Shown here: one piece after another, positions 1-11,258 of the stretch | How positions within the stretch are numbered: position 1 is the stretch's first letter | Layout of the letters: each line of letters starts with the position of its first letter | Source: Smittia aterrima | Taxonomy: Eukaryota; Arthropoda; Insecta; Diptera; Chironomidae | Assembly (NCBI GenBank): GCA_033063855.1 | Contig: CP093829.1 | Location: 1,250,243-1,314,242, forward strand | Direction of reading: 5' to 3' | Length of the DNA: 64,000 bases | Translations under genes and position numbers: made by a program | Notes under the pieces: generated by a model | What the model saw: the letters and a program-made list of their open reading frames with translations, nothing else | The model's database searches: none | Told to the model about the DNA's origin: nothing

Positions 1-443
1 GTTGCTGGGCGATCGATTTGAATCTCAACAACTTCACCTTCAATGATTTCAGTTTCTTCTTTGATTCTGACTCCAATACTCTTGCGAAGAGCTTGTGCTA
101 ATGCTTCTGTCTTGCTCATCTCGAGTGAGTAGATTTCAGATCCTGACATGCTCGTGAAAGGTGTTTCAGTGCCAAGAGATTGCGCCATACCGACAGCGAT
201 TGCAGTTTTGCCAGTACTCGGTTCACCAGCCAACAAAATGCATCGTCCAGCGATCTTCCCTTCTCGGACCATGTTAACGACAATTCCAGCAGCACGACGA
301 GCATCTTTCTGTCCCACCATTCCTTGTGAAACCAAGCGAGCTTCAAGAACTGCATCTAATCCAAGTCCTCGGATGTGCGAGTGTGCTCCGATGCGCTCAA
401 CACGAGCTTGATCTCGAACTTCAAGCTTTTCGTAGTCGCCCAT
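1..443 (-). CDS. rept: Reptin / RuvB-like 2, 5' part, cut by window edge
   Basis: Translating the minus strand from the ATG at 443 gives an open frame of 147 codons running off the window. It contains the RUVBL2 N-terminal block ([14 protein letters not shown]), a Walker A P-loop GEPSTGKT at about residues 68-75, the stretch [20 protein letters not shown], and then [20 protein letters not shown] at the edge. RUVBL2 is an AAA+ ATPase that forms hexameric rings with pontin in INO80, SRCAP/SWR1, TIP60 and R2TP complexes (family knowledge). The choice of reptin over pontin rests on [13 protein letters not shown] followed by SQGMVGQ. The start is the first ATG in frame, preceded by non-coding AT-rich sequence. 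Walker B, sensor and the C-terminal half lie outside the window. No intron is seen in this part. Confidence 0.95.
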   Translation of the reverse strand, partial: [147 protein letters not shown]

Positions 444-1788
444 TTTTCACTAAAACAAGAAAAGTTGTTTTTATTGCTTGATCAATAATTTTTTTTTGAT
501 TGGTCAATAAATTGAGGTTAGATTTGCACAAATGTTTTTTGAAAGCAGAATGTTGATTTTAATTCCCCGGATCTACTACGATTCGTACATTTCAATAGAA
601 CAAATAGTAATTTCGATAACAGACATGAAACAAAATGTTTTTCAGTCTTGTTTCTCACTTTAAACACTCGAGCGGTAAAAAATTTCAAACTTTTTGTAAT
701 TTAACTTTTAGTGTTTACCTTTTGATGTTACCTTTATGTTTAATCAAATGATCTTTAGTTGCTGATCAAGACTGTAGTGATTTTAATTATTATTCTTATT
801 CGAAAAGTCTTTAAATTAATTTTAGCGGCTGCTTTGTTAAATTTTGTTTTTTCGTTTTTAAACTTTTCGTTTGTATTAGTTTGTTGAGAGAGTTTCTCTT
901 TCGCTCTCCCGCGACAATATATTTTTTGGATCGCTTGATTTTTCAGTCACTCGTCGTTCGCGTTTAGACCGGTGCGCTTAACCATGAGTTGTCGGTTTAA
1001 TTAGAGAAAAAAAAAGTAGAATAATTGTGAAAGTAGTCAACTCTTGAAGACAATGAAATAAAAATCCCGCGGTCGTTCTACAGAAATATTTGCCACAATG
1101 GATCCTATTAGGTAGAGTTCTTTTTGTGTTGTGCAACAGTGATTTGTCATTCTGAACTCGTGTAACTACCTGCTGCTATGGGAACGACGAAAATAATTTA
1201 AAATGTTTCATTCAATGTCGTCAGTTCATCGATCGTAGAGCATTCACGCATGCAGCTCTTCATTTAGCTTTCTTATTCATTGAATTATCGCATGCTGTCT
1301 AACAGATAATTAGGGATTATCCGCCAACCACATATCCAAAGAAATGAAATTTTCATTGGAACAAGTGATTTGCGGTTGTCCCATTTATCAAATAGTTTTC
1401 CTTTCACTATCTAATAATAATAACTTCATCTCTCGTAGTATCGGAGCTTCACAACTGCAGCTACAAATTCGTAGTGAAAACAAGCATTGGTATGTTCATC
1501 AACATTTTTTTTTCTTTTTCATAATGAATTGGCAGAAAACGAAAAATCGTGTATTTACTTATTACACTTAACTTTGAATGTCCCAAGGTCACGTGGAGCT
1601 CTTTTCTCCTCGTAAAAAATCGATTCAATGTGATTGAAACGCGACGATTTGTTGGTGAATTCAATTATTTCGATAAGACAAATGAGAATTGACGTAGCAA
1701 GAGTTATCAGCAAACAAAAGTGGACTCACGATAAAATTCGGCTACTGATATCAAAGTGAATTGCACAAATTAAAGTCCAATTATTTAT
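444..1788. other. Intergenic, reptin promoter side
   Basis: About 1.3 kb between the reptin start and the Spartan-like stop. It should hold the reptin promoter and 5' UTR. Near 946 there is an initiator-like TCAGT followed by a GC-richer stretch. Near 1098 there is a five-codon ATG reading followed directly by GTAGAG, a possible but unproven first coding exon on the + strand. No long conserved frame is seen. Confidence 0.5.
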
Positions 1789-2511
1789 TTATGATTCATC
1801 GTCAGTTGTCGAATATTCTATAATCTTTGGATTCAATTGTCGAAAGAACGGAACTCGCTCGTAATCGTTGCAAAGTTTCTTCTTTTTCTTAGCAATGGAT
1901 TTGATCTCCTTGTACCGTTTAGAGATAACTGAAAGCACTTCCTTCCCAGGTTTCTCGGTTTCTTTTAATGAGCCGCCACACGTTAGCTTATGTTTCCTTG
2001 AATTGACTTCGCCGATTGTTGGATTAGCTACACGCGAAACGTAACCGAAGAGACATGACTCGAATTCACGGCAGATGCCATCGCAACGATACCAAGTCAT
2101 GTATTGATGAGTTGTTGTGATGTTTAAAGATAAAACTTCGTTGATCTCTTTAATCTTCTGCTGGAACTCTTTCCCATGAGGCTTAACTCGCTTTTGTGTT
2201 GAGTGTAGAAAGGCGTGGGTCATTTCGTGCTAGAAGTAGATTAATCAGGTTCTCAACGAATTCGATAAGCGAAATGACACGCGTTCACTTACCAACAACG
2301 TTTCCGCGACTTCCTTATCGTTGCGAAGTGAAAGCATCGGAAGATTCAATCTAATTACATGAAATTTTTGTTGTTTTCTTGTTGGATAGAAGATTCCCGC
2401 AGAGTTCTTCATTTTGACACTTAACTCCAATTTAACGTCGCCTAACTTGTTATCAAAGAAACGCTTATTGAATTCTAGAAAAAAGTGTTCAACTTTTGCT
2501 TTAAAATCCAT
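1789..2511 (-). CDS. SprT-like (Spartan family) metalloprotease, short form
   Basis: Two exons: 2293-2511 (73 codons) and 1789-2229 (146 codons plus stop), separated by a 63-base GT-AG intron (2230-2292), phase 0. The 219-aa product starts with an SprT-like domain (FNKRFFDNKL, then VKLELSVKMKNSAGIFYP). The zinc-protease motif HEMTHAFLH (HExxH, about residues 74-78) is created by the exon join. After it come YRCDGICR and, further on, LTCGG, which look like the Cys positions of the SprT zinc ribbon. Spartan-type enzymes cut DNA-protein crosslinks at chromatin and replication forks (family knowledge). The tail is basic (IAKKKKKL) and ends acidic. The protein is much shorter than SPRTN of about 490 aa and shows no obvious p97, PCNA or UBZ motifs. 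The stop codon overlaps AT-rich sequence holding AATAAA. Divergent from the upstream + strand transporter region. Confidence 0.85.
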
Positions 2512-3154
2512 TTAAAATAATTGTTTAAATGTCAACAAATCGTTATCGCTTTGGGGGTCGTTCAAAAGTTAAGTCACAAACAAAAACGAATCAAAATTGG
2601 ATCATTGATTTTAAATTGTGTGTTATCCTCCTTTCCTTATAGAAAATCATTTAGAAATCCACGTAACTTACAATCAAACCCCAAAGCTCAGAAAAATTTA
2701 AAAAAAAATCGTTCAATTCATCAAAACTCATTCGTTAGTTTCAATCAACTTTTCTTTATTAATAAACATTGAGCTGAAACAGCAATTAACATGCAATCGA
2801 ATACACGACAATTTCAGTGCATCACCAGAATTGATACGTTGACCTTTATGAAATATAAGTCGAGTACAGATGATTTGAGCAGCTCCTCGCGACAAAATTT
2901 TGTTTTCCTCTTTTCGACAACAACGAGATCGCGTGAGGCATTTTTCTTGGCATCAATCTCAAGAGTCTTAAAAATAAAAATGTGACGATGAGAAATTTTC
3001 GCGAAACGTTAGGCAAGGAAAACTTGTTTGCCGGTGCAGGAAATGGGAGTTCGCGTCATGACTTTGAAAGAGAGGCCCGCGAAAATATTTAAATGCATTC
3101 GGCTTTGGCAAATATTATCGCGAGGAAAAGAATTTTTGACGATGACACTTTAAC
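2512..3154. other. Intergenic between protease (-) and transporter (+)
   Basis: A 643-base divergent spacer that probably holds promoters for both neighbours. Short open frames here have no recognisable features. No named core-promoter motif is clear. Confidence 0.4.
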
Positions 3155-5159
3155 ATGCAACGAGAGATAAACTTCGTGTGTGCTCAAGTATTTCAAGTTC
3201 ATGACCAAAACCTCTCACACGTGAATAATCGATTTTCTCTTCTTTTGTTAGAAAAGTTTTGTATCGCGTCATCTGCCAAGTCTCATTTATTCTCAGTTAT
3301 TAATGATCTCCAACAATTAACTTTATCAATTTTCTTTCCCTTCCTTAGCAACGATAAAAACGACAAAAACGAAGATGCTTTCAAGGAAGTTATAACAAGT
3401 TGCCGTTCGCTGAGTAGTTTTGAGACAAACAGTCTTAAGACAGCGAGTCCACAGGTGAGAAAGTGAAATGCGATAAGTTTGTTTGTTGTAAGGAAAAAAT
3501 AATAAAGAAAAGTTCTCCTGGTAACAGCGAATGATTAATCACAAAGTTATGACATCTTGCCAACAACAACCACTCCGCGGCGTATCAATTATGCTAATAG
3601 CTCTCCATTGTTTCAGATCATTTCCGCGATTCTAACTGCAAGCTTTCACATCGTTGTTGGAATTGCCTTGAGCTACTCAGCCGTGCTCGTGCCGCAACTC
3701 GAGGATGTCAACTCGGATATCCCCAACGTTCCGAAATCTCACACGAGTCTTGTCGCATCAATTATCGTTCTGATGGTTCCGATTGGAGCAATAATTGCTG
3801 GTTACATGATGGACAGCATTGGGAGGATTAACACTTTGAAAGCAGCAGCGATTCCTTCAGTTCTGGGACTCGTCATAATTGCTACAGCTCCAAATGTTTA
3901 TTACATTTTAGCTGGCAGAACTTTGACTGGGATTGCTTGCGCTTTAGGAACATCTCCCGCTGTCGTTTATATTACTGAAGTTGCTCGAGCTGATCTCCGT
4001 GGCTCTCTAATTTCAAGTGGACCTACAATCGCTTCACTTGGGATGGTCTTCACTTACATTGGAGGTGCTTTACTTCACTGGAGAACAATCGCTTGGATTG
4101 CTATTGTCTTCACTCTTCTTCCAACAATTTTCATTACGATTTATGTTCCGGAATCTCCGGTGTACTTGGTATCCAAAGGACGAATCGAGGATGCCGCGAA
4201 ATCTCTCAAATTCCTTTACAGCAAATATCCTCAACCGGAAAACACACTTGAATCTCTTGCTGATATGCATTTGCGGTTGCTGATCCGGGACAACGAGAAG
4301 AATATCGCCGACAAAATGAAGAATGTCAATGGAAGTGGAAAGCAAAGGTCAAAGTTTGCGGGTTTCCTCAAGCCTACCGGATACAAGCCGTTGACGATTC
4401 TCTTCTTTCTCTTTTTGATTCAACAATTCTCGGGAATTTATATTACTTTGTTCTTCTCCGTCACATTCCTTCAGGTAAAAATTCTTTCCTAACGAGTTTA
4501 ATAAAGTTTTCATTGGAAATTCTTTTCAGGATATTGGAGCTGATAAAATCAATCCTTTCGTTGCTTCAATCTTCCTCGGGGTAGTTCGATTTATCATGTC
4601 GTGTTTGAACGCTTATCTGCTGAAGAGATTCAAACGAAGATTCTTGGTGATGCTTTCATCGTTATGCATGGCCGCTTGCATGTTCATATCAGGAGCAACG
4701 ACTATTTGGATTAAGAATGGAGCGGAAGAACTTAAATGGGTGCCCGTTGTTTGCCTTCTGCTGTTCGTATGTGCGAGTATGGTGGGATTGCTGATGATCC
4801 CATGGACAATGACTGCTGAGCTCTTCCCAAATGAAATCCGTGGCATTGGTCACTCAATTTCCTTCTCTATAGCCAACATTCTCATGTTCTTTGCTGTACA
4901 AAGTTATCGGACACTTCTCGAAGTCCTTGGAGGAGCTCATGCTGTTCAATGGTTCTTCGCGTTCGTGTCAATACTTGGTTTCTTCTTTGGACTTTGCTTC
5001 CTACCAGAAACTCACGGAAAAAAGCTTTCAGAGATTGAAGCTTATTTCGAAAAGAAATCTCCAGCAAACAATCGTGTCATCGCCAGTGATGGAGTCTACA
5101 GTGTGACCGCAAATGGAAAAGAAATTGAACAAATGTTGAAGAGCAAAGAAATCGCTTAA
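3155..5159 (+). CDS. MFS sugar transporter, Tret1-like
   Basis: Facilitative sugar transporter of the insect Tret1/SLC2 type, expected to move trehalose or hexoses across the plasma membrane. Secure exons: 3617-4474 and 4530-5159, joined over a 55-base intron in phase 0. Family signatures visible: MDSIGRINTLK (loop 2-3), a loop 4-5 region ending in VARADLRG, PESPVYLVSKGR after TM6, a QQFSGIYI block, and PETHGKKLSEIE after TM12. Twelve hydrophobic segments are spread over about 495 residues. The N-terminus is uncertain. The acceptor at 3616 is strong, and the frame running through 3557 has no ATG before a stop. A frame from ATG 3155 to a donor after 3454 joins in phase 0, but its 100 residues do not resemble the family and may be partly non-coding. 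The true first exon may therefore differ. AATAAA lies 178 bases past the stop. Confidence 0.85.
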
Positions 5160-5336
5160 GTAGACAGAAAAGACTTAAATGATAACGTGGAGGGATCAAT
5201 CAGGTGACCGACCTGCGCCAACTGAAACTTAATCACAACGAGCACTTAAAATGCTTTCAATGTTTCTTAGATAAGATTCAACAAGTGTACTTAACCGAAG
5301 TCACGCCTATCGACACTTTCATTACAGGTTAAAACT

Positions 5337-5342
5337 AATAAA
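5337..5342 (+). promoter_or_regulatory. Poly(A) signal AATAAA, transporter
   Basis: Canonical AATAAA 178 bases downstream of the transporter stop codon, on the same strand. Likely 3' end signal. Confidence 0.5.
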
Positions 5343-8300
5343 TGTTTACGTACCGAAGACAAAATGAGGAACAGAGTATTTCTAGACTTAATAATTAATT
5401 TATTGACGCTAAAACATGTTAAGCACGCTTTTAAATTGATGACAAAACGAAATAAAATTTATGCAGGCTGTTGTAAAATTATAATCAAAATGATTTTGTA
5501 CTAGCCAACCAGTTACTAATGAGAAATTTCAGTCGTCGCATGATGTCCGAAGCTTTCGATTCCATTAAATATTCAAAACATTCTCCTTTGTCCTTGGCTT
5601 TGGAATGTTTGGAAGGATCTGAATGTTTCCAAGAACTTTTCAGTTGGAATGTCATTGTCGCTTGAGATCTAAACAACTTTGTTTACTTCAAAATTTCTTA
5701 AAGGAATTTCCTTTAACTTGTCAAGGAAAAGTTTAAATCTCTTGAAATTGAATTAAAAAACTTCGCGGAACTGTTTTTCATTTTATTGACTTTTCGTGAT
5801 GAGAATAACTTGAGCGGTGAATTGATGAAAGAAACGCACTGGAAAGTTGGAAAATCCTTGGAAAACTCTCTCGGCTAGAGAGAAAAGTTTTGCGAAAAAT
5901 TTCTCGTAAAATGGTCTTAGATTCGATTCGATGTGGATGTGCAAGTTCTCTAATGAAAAAGAAAATTTTTAAAATTTGTTAAATGAAGTAGTTGGAGGCA
6001 TCAAAGATAGACAAATAGGTAGCTAATTAACATTTAAGTGTTAGTAGAAGTAGTCGCAAAGTGAAATCCTGTGAAAGTTCAAGTGAAATATATTTCGCTG
6101 GCATGGAATAAGCAAAAAGTCAGAGCACAAAGTGGAAATTTATGCTTTATGCGCCTTTAAGCCTGAAATTCTTTGAATAGAAAGAAACTTTTAAGCTTAA
6201 GCAGATTAGGATTGAATCAATTTATTTTACCAGGTTTGTAATTAATTTTCATCGTGTTTTGGGTCGAGTGGTGAAAGTTTTTCAATCTACGTTCGTAAAC
6301 TTTGAATTTAATTAAAAATTTTCGTTGAATTGTTTATGAGATCGTTCGCGTGGAATTACAGCGACTCCGATGAAAGCTCTTCATCAATTTTTCATCGCAT
6401 ATTGATTCAAGTTCATAGTAGGCATAAACCATCGAATTTATTACGAAGTTCGTTGCCCTCTCTTCCAGAGCTTTCCTGAATAAATTTTCCTTCTCTTCCC
6501 GTTGCTATTTCGCAATGTAAAGAATTCTTTAGTTGATGGCTCGGGGAAATAAAAACGCTCAATGTAGTTAATCTTAAGCTTTTCTTCTCTCGCGAGCTTT
6601 ATGTCGTGAAGAGTGTATTCATATCAAGTTTCAATCTGCAATTTGGGTCACATATGCGAAACGAGGAGAAGAATGAATTGAGCTTGAATTTTGAGTGTTA
6701 AAGGCAAAATGTTGGCTCCTTCAGTTCTGCCGAATAATTCAAGCAGAAGAAAAACATGGAAAATCAATAGAAAAAGAAAATTAAAATACGTTCATGTGTC
6801 TAACATGCGACACTTTATGATTGCAAGGAAGCTAATCTCGTGTTTGCTTAAACGTTTTTATGAACCTTATCCCTTTGATGATATCTTGAGTGTGTACAAC
6901 GCCTCAACGCTCACACTAATCGGATCAATTCTTTCTCGGATGTTCATCCTGATGCCAATTCCCAAATCACTTTTCATGTAACTTAAGCTATATCAACCTT
7001 TTAACCTTCTTCTATCAAGAATAAGCTGAACATTCATTCTCCTCGGGTTAATGGGCCGACAGAACTCGAGACTTTTTTCATTTGGTCTCACACAAAAAAA
7101 CTCATTCAACTTTTTCTTTTCTGCCGTATCATTTAATAAATCGTCACTGCGAAAATGAGACTTGGGCGCATTAGAAATGAATGTCATTGAGATAATTGAA
7201 ATGTTTGGTTCACTTTGCGTCGTAAACATTTGATCAACGAACAGCGTGAGCGTCAATTCCCTTAGAAGGCCTCCAATTTCATTAGAAAAGCTTTCAGTCG
7301 TGATTTTAAGACGAACCCTCTCATGCTTTCATGTTTACTTAACAGAAACCCAAAGTAATGTTTTCTCATTTTAGTGGAAACGAAAAAAGGTCTTCAATAT
7401 AAACATTAAACATGAGAAAATAGAACAAGCGCTTGCTGTGAGATTCGCTTTTGCAATTTTATCGATTCCTTTGAAATGGTTTTTCTTCGTTTGTCGAACG
7501 GATATATCAGTTTTCTTTCTTCTTCTTATCAAAGTGATTCTCGTTCTTAGAAACTTCTCGGTTTTGTAATCTGTTTACTGATAAGATCTTAAGCTCGAGA
7601 TTTCTGTTATTTCCCCTCACGAAAAGCTCCTTCACTTTCCTTTCTTCCTCTGGCTCTCTTTCGACCCTTAACCCTGAACTTTTCGGTTAAATTATTTCGT
7701 TGCTAGTTTGTTGGAAACTCCTCCAATCAATATTTGCTTAGGAGAGAAATACTTTCCGTGTAACCAAACGGTGTTTGCATTAACGTCATTTAGTAAAGGA
7801 AATGTTGGGGAAGTAAAAATAAAAAAGTTTAAAAATATAAAAAAAAAAGCTTCAAAGAAAAACAAAGCGAGAGTTTATTATGGATGAGATATAGGTGCTT
7901 AAACATTCATCTCCATGCATCATACTGACTGAAGTTACCGTTTTCCGTTTAGGAGAAAGATAACATTACACAACCGAGAGACATTTTTCTATGAAAGTTG
8001 ATGCATTAGCAGAGCGCAATGACATTAAAAAATAAAATGTTTTATACGTCAAGCAAGGGCGCTTTTATGACAGATATGTGAGTTTTTAAAATATTGAGTT
8101 GAATGGTTTCAAGAGGGAAAGGTTAACGTTGTGGCTGCACGACGATAAAAGCTTGAATCAAGATTCAAGAATAAATTTTCTCGCGTTCTCGTTTTCATTT
8201 ATTGATTTCGAGCTAAATCGCGCTTTCATTTTTATTTAAGGAGAAAGTAAGGAAAGCTCACTACGCACTAACAGGTGCTATCGTGTTCATAGGGCAAAGC

Positions 8301-9141
8301 AGTGAATCACTCAAGATTAAGCTGTGAAGGTTTTTCGGAACTCGTAAATTTTAATTTCCCGATGAGGATTAAAAGGCGAACTCTGGCCCAGCAAATGCAA
8401 ATCATTTGTTCAATCTCCTCCCTCTGAATTATTAATCGACGACGGGAGCGAGGAAGAATGTGTTTGATGCTGAGTCAGATGCAAAGTTATCGCTTGTCAT
8501 TAACCTAAATTTCAAATTTTATGCAAAAAAAAAAGTTTAAGCGTCGAACGATATTTTCTGAGACGAAAAAAAAAATCTTTTTCCGCCTCAGAAAGTTTTT
8601 CCATCTCAACGAATATTTCACGACACTTGGCTGTGAAAAGGTGTCTCTATCGAGAAACGACATCTAATTAAGGTTCAGTTCATTTATGGGCGCAATGTTT
8701 GTATGCGACAGAGCAATCGCGTGGAACGAGAAAGTGAAAAGACATTGAATTCCGCATGGTGACTCAGCCGAGTGAGTGAGAGAGAGAGAGCACACACAAA
8801 TTTCCTCCTTTCACCGCCACCCATCAATGTACGCTCATATCTGTCGTTGCCAAACGAGAAGTGCTCTCTCGCTCTTTCTCTATCTCACCGCAAGGCACCT
8901 GAAGGATGACGAGAATAAAATCGATAACGACTGAAAATGTAAATAAAATAAACAAACCTTTTCACAAATTTGTGATAAAATGAAAGTTTGAGGAAAATTG
9001 CCAATAGCAGTTGTCAATCAGATTCTGATTTATTGTTGTTTGTTTTTCATGGTCTAATGAACCTGTTGATCCTTTCTCAAAGGGAAGAAAAGTTGCCTTG
9101 TTTAATTGAAAAACTCGCTTGAGTAACTTCAGTGAGCTTTC
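5343..9141. other. 3.8 kb with no recognised gene
   Basis: AT-rich sequence with many poly-A/T tracts and only short, composition-driven open frames. A GA-rich run followed by CA repeats lies near 8770-8798. No RNA gene, transposon terminus or conserved protein block was recognised on either strand. It could include introns or UTR of the small minus-strand gene at 9.1-9.4 kb. Confidence 0.5.
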
Positions 9142-9381
9142 TCACCTTTTGCTCTGATGTTTCCGGTTTGTTTGACTGACGGTTTCAATCTTCTTGGGCT
9201 GAACCCTTTCGCCACGAAGTAAATAAACTTCTCTCTTAGGTTTCCAGTAAATTTCCTGGTTCACGATGAAAACTTCAACTTTCTCACTGAAATGAACTTT
9301 CTTCAACCCTTTCGATCCTTCTTTCTTGTCTCGGGGAAGAGGCTTCACGTATCTTGAATAACAATTGGATTTTGTAGCCAT
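9142..9381 (-). CDS. Small basic protein with PP1-docking-like KVHF motif
   Basis: Open frame from ATG at 9381 (the frame extends upstream to 9546): 79 residues, rich in Lys. Residues 27-37 read KKVHFSEKVEV. The KVHF fits the RVxF consensus for protein phosphatase 1 docking, and the extended KVxFSEKV pattern resembles the docking segment of PPP1R15 (GADD34/CReP) proteins. The rest does not clearly match that family. At the 3' end the last codons read AGC AAA AGG TGA, where AAAAG followed by GTGAGA is also a good splice donor. The frame may therefore be one exon of a longer minus-strand gene rather than a complete gene. It lies head to head with the two-TM gene. Function unknown; the motif could be chance. 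Confidence 0.4.
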   Translation of the reverse strand: MATKSNCYSRYVKPLPRDKKEGSKGLKKVHFSEKVEVFIVNQEIYWKPKREVYLLRGERVQPKKIETVSQTNRKHQSKR

Positions 9382-9546
9382 ATCGATGAGAATTGGGTTA
9401 GTCTTGGACAAGAAATTTTGGCATCTCATTAAAATATTCATAGATTGCTCAAGCAGCGAGAAAAACCAAAGTTCAACGACGACGAAAGTGATGGAGAGTC
9501 GAGAAACGAAAATAATGTTTCCATCAAGGAGAAAGCGACGAATCAT

Positions 9547-10024
9547 TGATTAACGTCGTGGCAGAAAATCCGAATAATGAAATTAGCATTTCTCGTGAAG
9601 AATAATTTCATGTCGCTCTCAATCATTGTTGCCGTGATTGAAATGCGAGGGCTGTTCTCTCCAGATACTTGTACAACAAATCGCAAAAAAAAAAGCAAAT
9701 TGTAAGCGATTGGTAATTGAAGAATTCTTTATTTTGTGGCTACGTTGTCGAGAATATTTATCTTCATCTTCATCTTCTTCGACCGTAAGAAAGAACAACA
9801 TGAACTTTTCGTATTGAAGATGTCATAAAAAATGTCGGTTGATGTCTTGAGACTGTTGGTCGACAAGACCGAGTGAAAAGAAGAAGAAAAAAAGTCCTTG
9901 AAAAGTATTAAAAAGTTTGTTGACACAGAAGCAAGATATTCTGTCAATAAGGAGCTTACTTGGAGTCTGATGAATCATGACAGTCAATGATGTAACAAAC
10001 CTGAAATATTCCTTCACGTTTCAG
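9547..10024. other. Spacer / possible 5' UTR of two-TM gene
   Basis: About 480 bases between divergent frames. It ends in a good acceptor (ATTCCTTCACGTTTCAG, last base 10024), implying an upstream 5' exon of the two-TM gene that was not located. The frame is open back to an ATG at 9977, but that stretch looks like intron. Confidence 0.4.
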
Positions 10025-11258
10025 ATGCACGCAATGGGTATTCACTCAGCACTGGCGATAAAACGCCAACGAAAACGACGAGATGATCAAAAGCGTTCAC
10101 GTGAGCGTCGCTACTCGGTTCAGAGCACTGAGAGTGGAGAAACTCATTCTCCCCATGGATCAACCAGACGAAAACACAGGCACCGCTATGGCCATCAAAA
10201 TATGGCTGATACTAAAGTAAGGACGAGAATTTTTCTACCCGCATAGCAATAACGATAAAAACGAGAAGACACATGCACGTTTCTTGGTCGATGTTGTGTC
10301 ATGCGCTGAAGAGATTGCGATTGATGTCGATCAACAGGTTGCCTCAGCTTCTGTTATCAATTCTTCTTCATTTCTCAGGTTACCAGCATAGGAATGCTTC
10401 ACATAGGCGTTGTCTTTGTGGTCTTTGGAATATTTCTTTTAGGCGCTGGCCTCATTCCTGGTAATTTGTTTTTCACAAAACAAAAAAGCTCCCTCATTAC
10501 AAAATTCCTTTTTAGACGACGCGTCGGCATCCAACGCTTGGAGTATTTTCGCGAAAGACAGTTGGTGGAATGAGCTCGTTTTGACGGGACTGTTTGCAAT
10601 AGGTCTCGGTGTCTTTCTCATCGTTCTTAACGGCGTCATTAGTAAAAAGGAAGATGATGACTTGGAAGCTTACGTTCAATCTCAGCTGACACGTTCAAGA
10701 TCTGGTGAGTTATCTCTCAAGTGACATTAACTAATTTAGTTTCTTTATAACTGTTCATCTTCTAGGGCATCGTTTGGAGCGTGATGTAGAAACTGGAGGC
10801 CTTCAAACACGTCACACAAAGCGAGAAGCTCAAATCCGCCGTGGATATGAAGAGCGAGGCATGGATGGTTTATCCAATAATAATATGCCACTCACGCCCA
10901 CCAGCTCTGATATAATTACGCCATGCATTTCAGCGTCAGCATCCGCTGGTAAAACGACCTTTGTATAGAACGACGACAAAAAATTAATCTTTTAAAAACT
11001 CTTCGTTTTCACTTTTCCGGTTGTGTCAAATAATTTATCACGCGCGTTTCATAAAATTGTGTCTCCCAATCAACCTCAAAAGGATGTGCGAGTGGGGAAA
11101 TGTTATTAGAAAAGATTCTTGAAGAGGACAGTAGTTACGCGGATGAGTCACGACACAGCGGAAGCTTACACAGTGACAAGCATCAGCTTTTGCATAACGG
11201 AGCGACTGTGCATCACCACCAACACTATTCGAGCTCCGTACACGTAACAAATATTTAA
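10025..11258 (+). CDS. Conserved-looking two-transmembrane protein, unrecognised
   Basis: Exons 10025-10216, 10379-10460, 10516-10704, 10766-10948 and 11083-11258 join in consistent phases to 273 residues from ATG 10025 (289 from ATG 9977). The N-terminus is very basic (IKRQRKRRDDQKRSRERR, then a His/Arg-rich run). Two hydrophobic helices follow, one per exon: IGMLHIGVVFVVFGIFLLG and LVLTGLFAIGLGVFLIVL, separated by a short loop holding WWNEL. After helix 2 come KKEDDDLEAYVQSQLTRSRS and a hydrophilic tail rich in Ser/His. Two short helices with both ends hydrophilic suggest a hairpin membrane protein with both termini in the cytosol. The last intron (10949-11082) is optional: reading through instead gives GKTTFV and a stop at 10966-10968, shortening the tail. 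I do not recognise the family and assign no function. Confidence 0.7.

Noticed and set aside
116..355. 79-codon minus-strand frame at the left edge
   Set aside because: Wrong frame; reptin is read in another minus-strand frame that runs off the window.
1098..1115. Short ATG reading MDPIR followed by GTAGAG, as first exon of the sugar transporter
   Set aside because: Its phase (2) does not fit the phase-0 acceptor at 3616, and no bridging exon was found.
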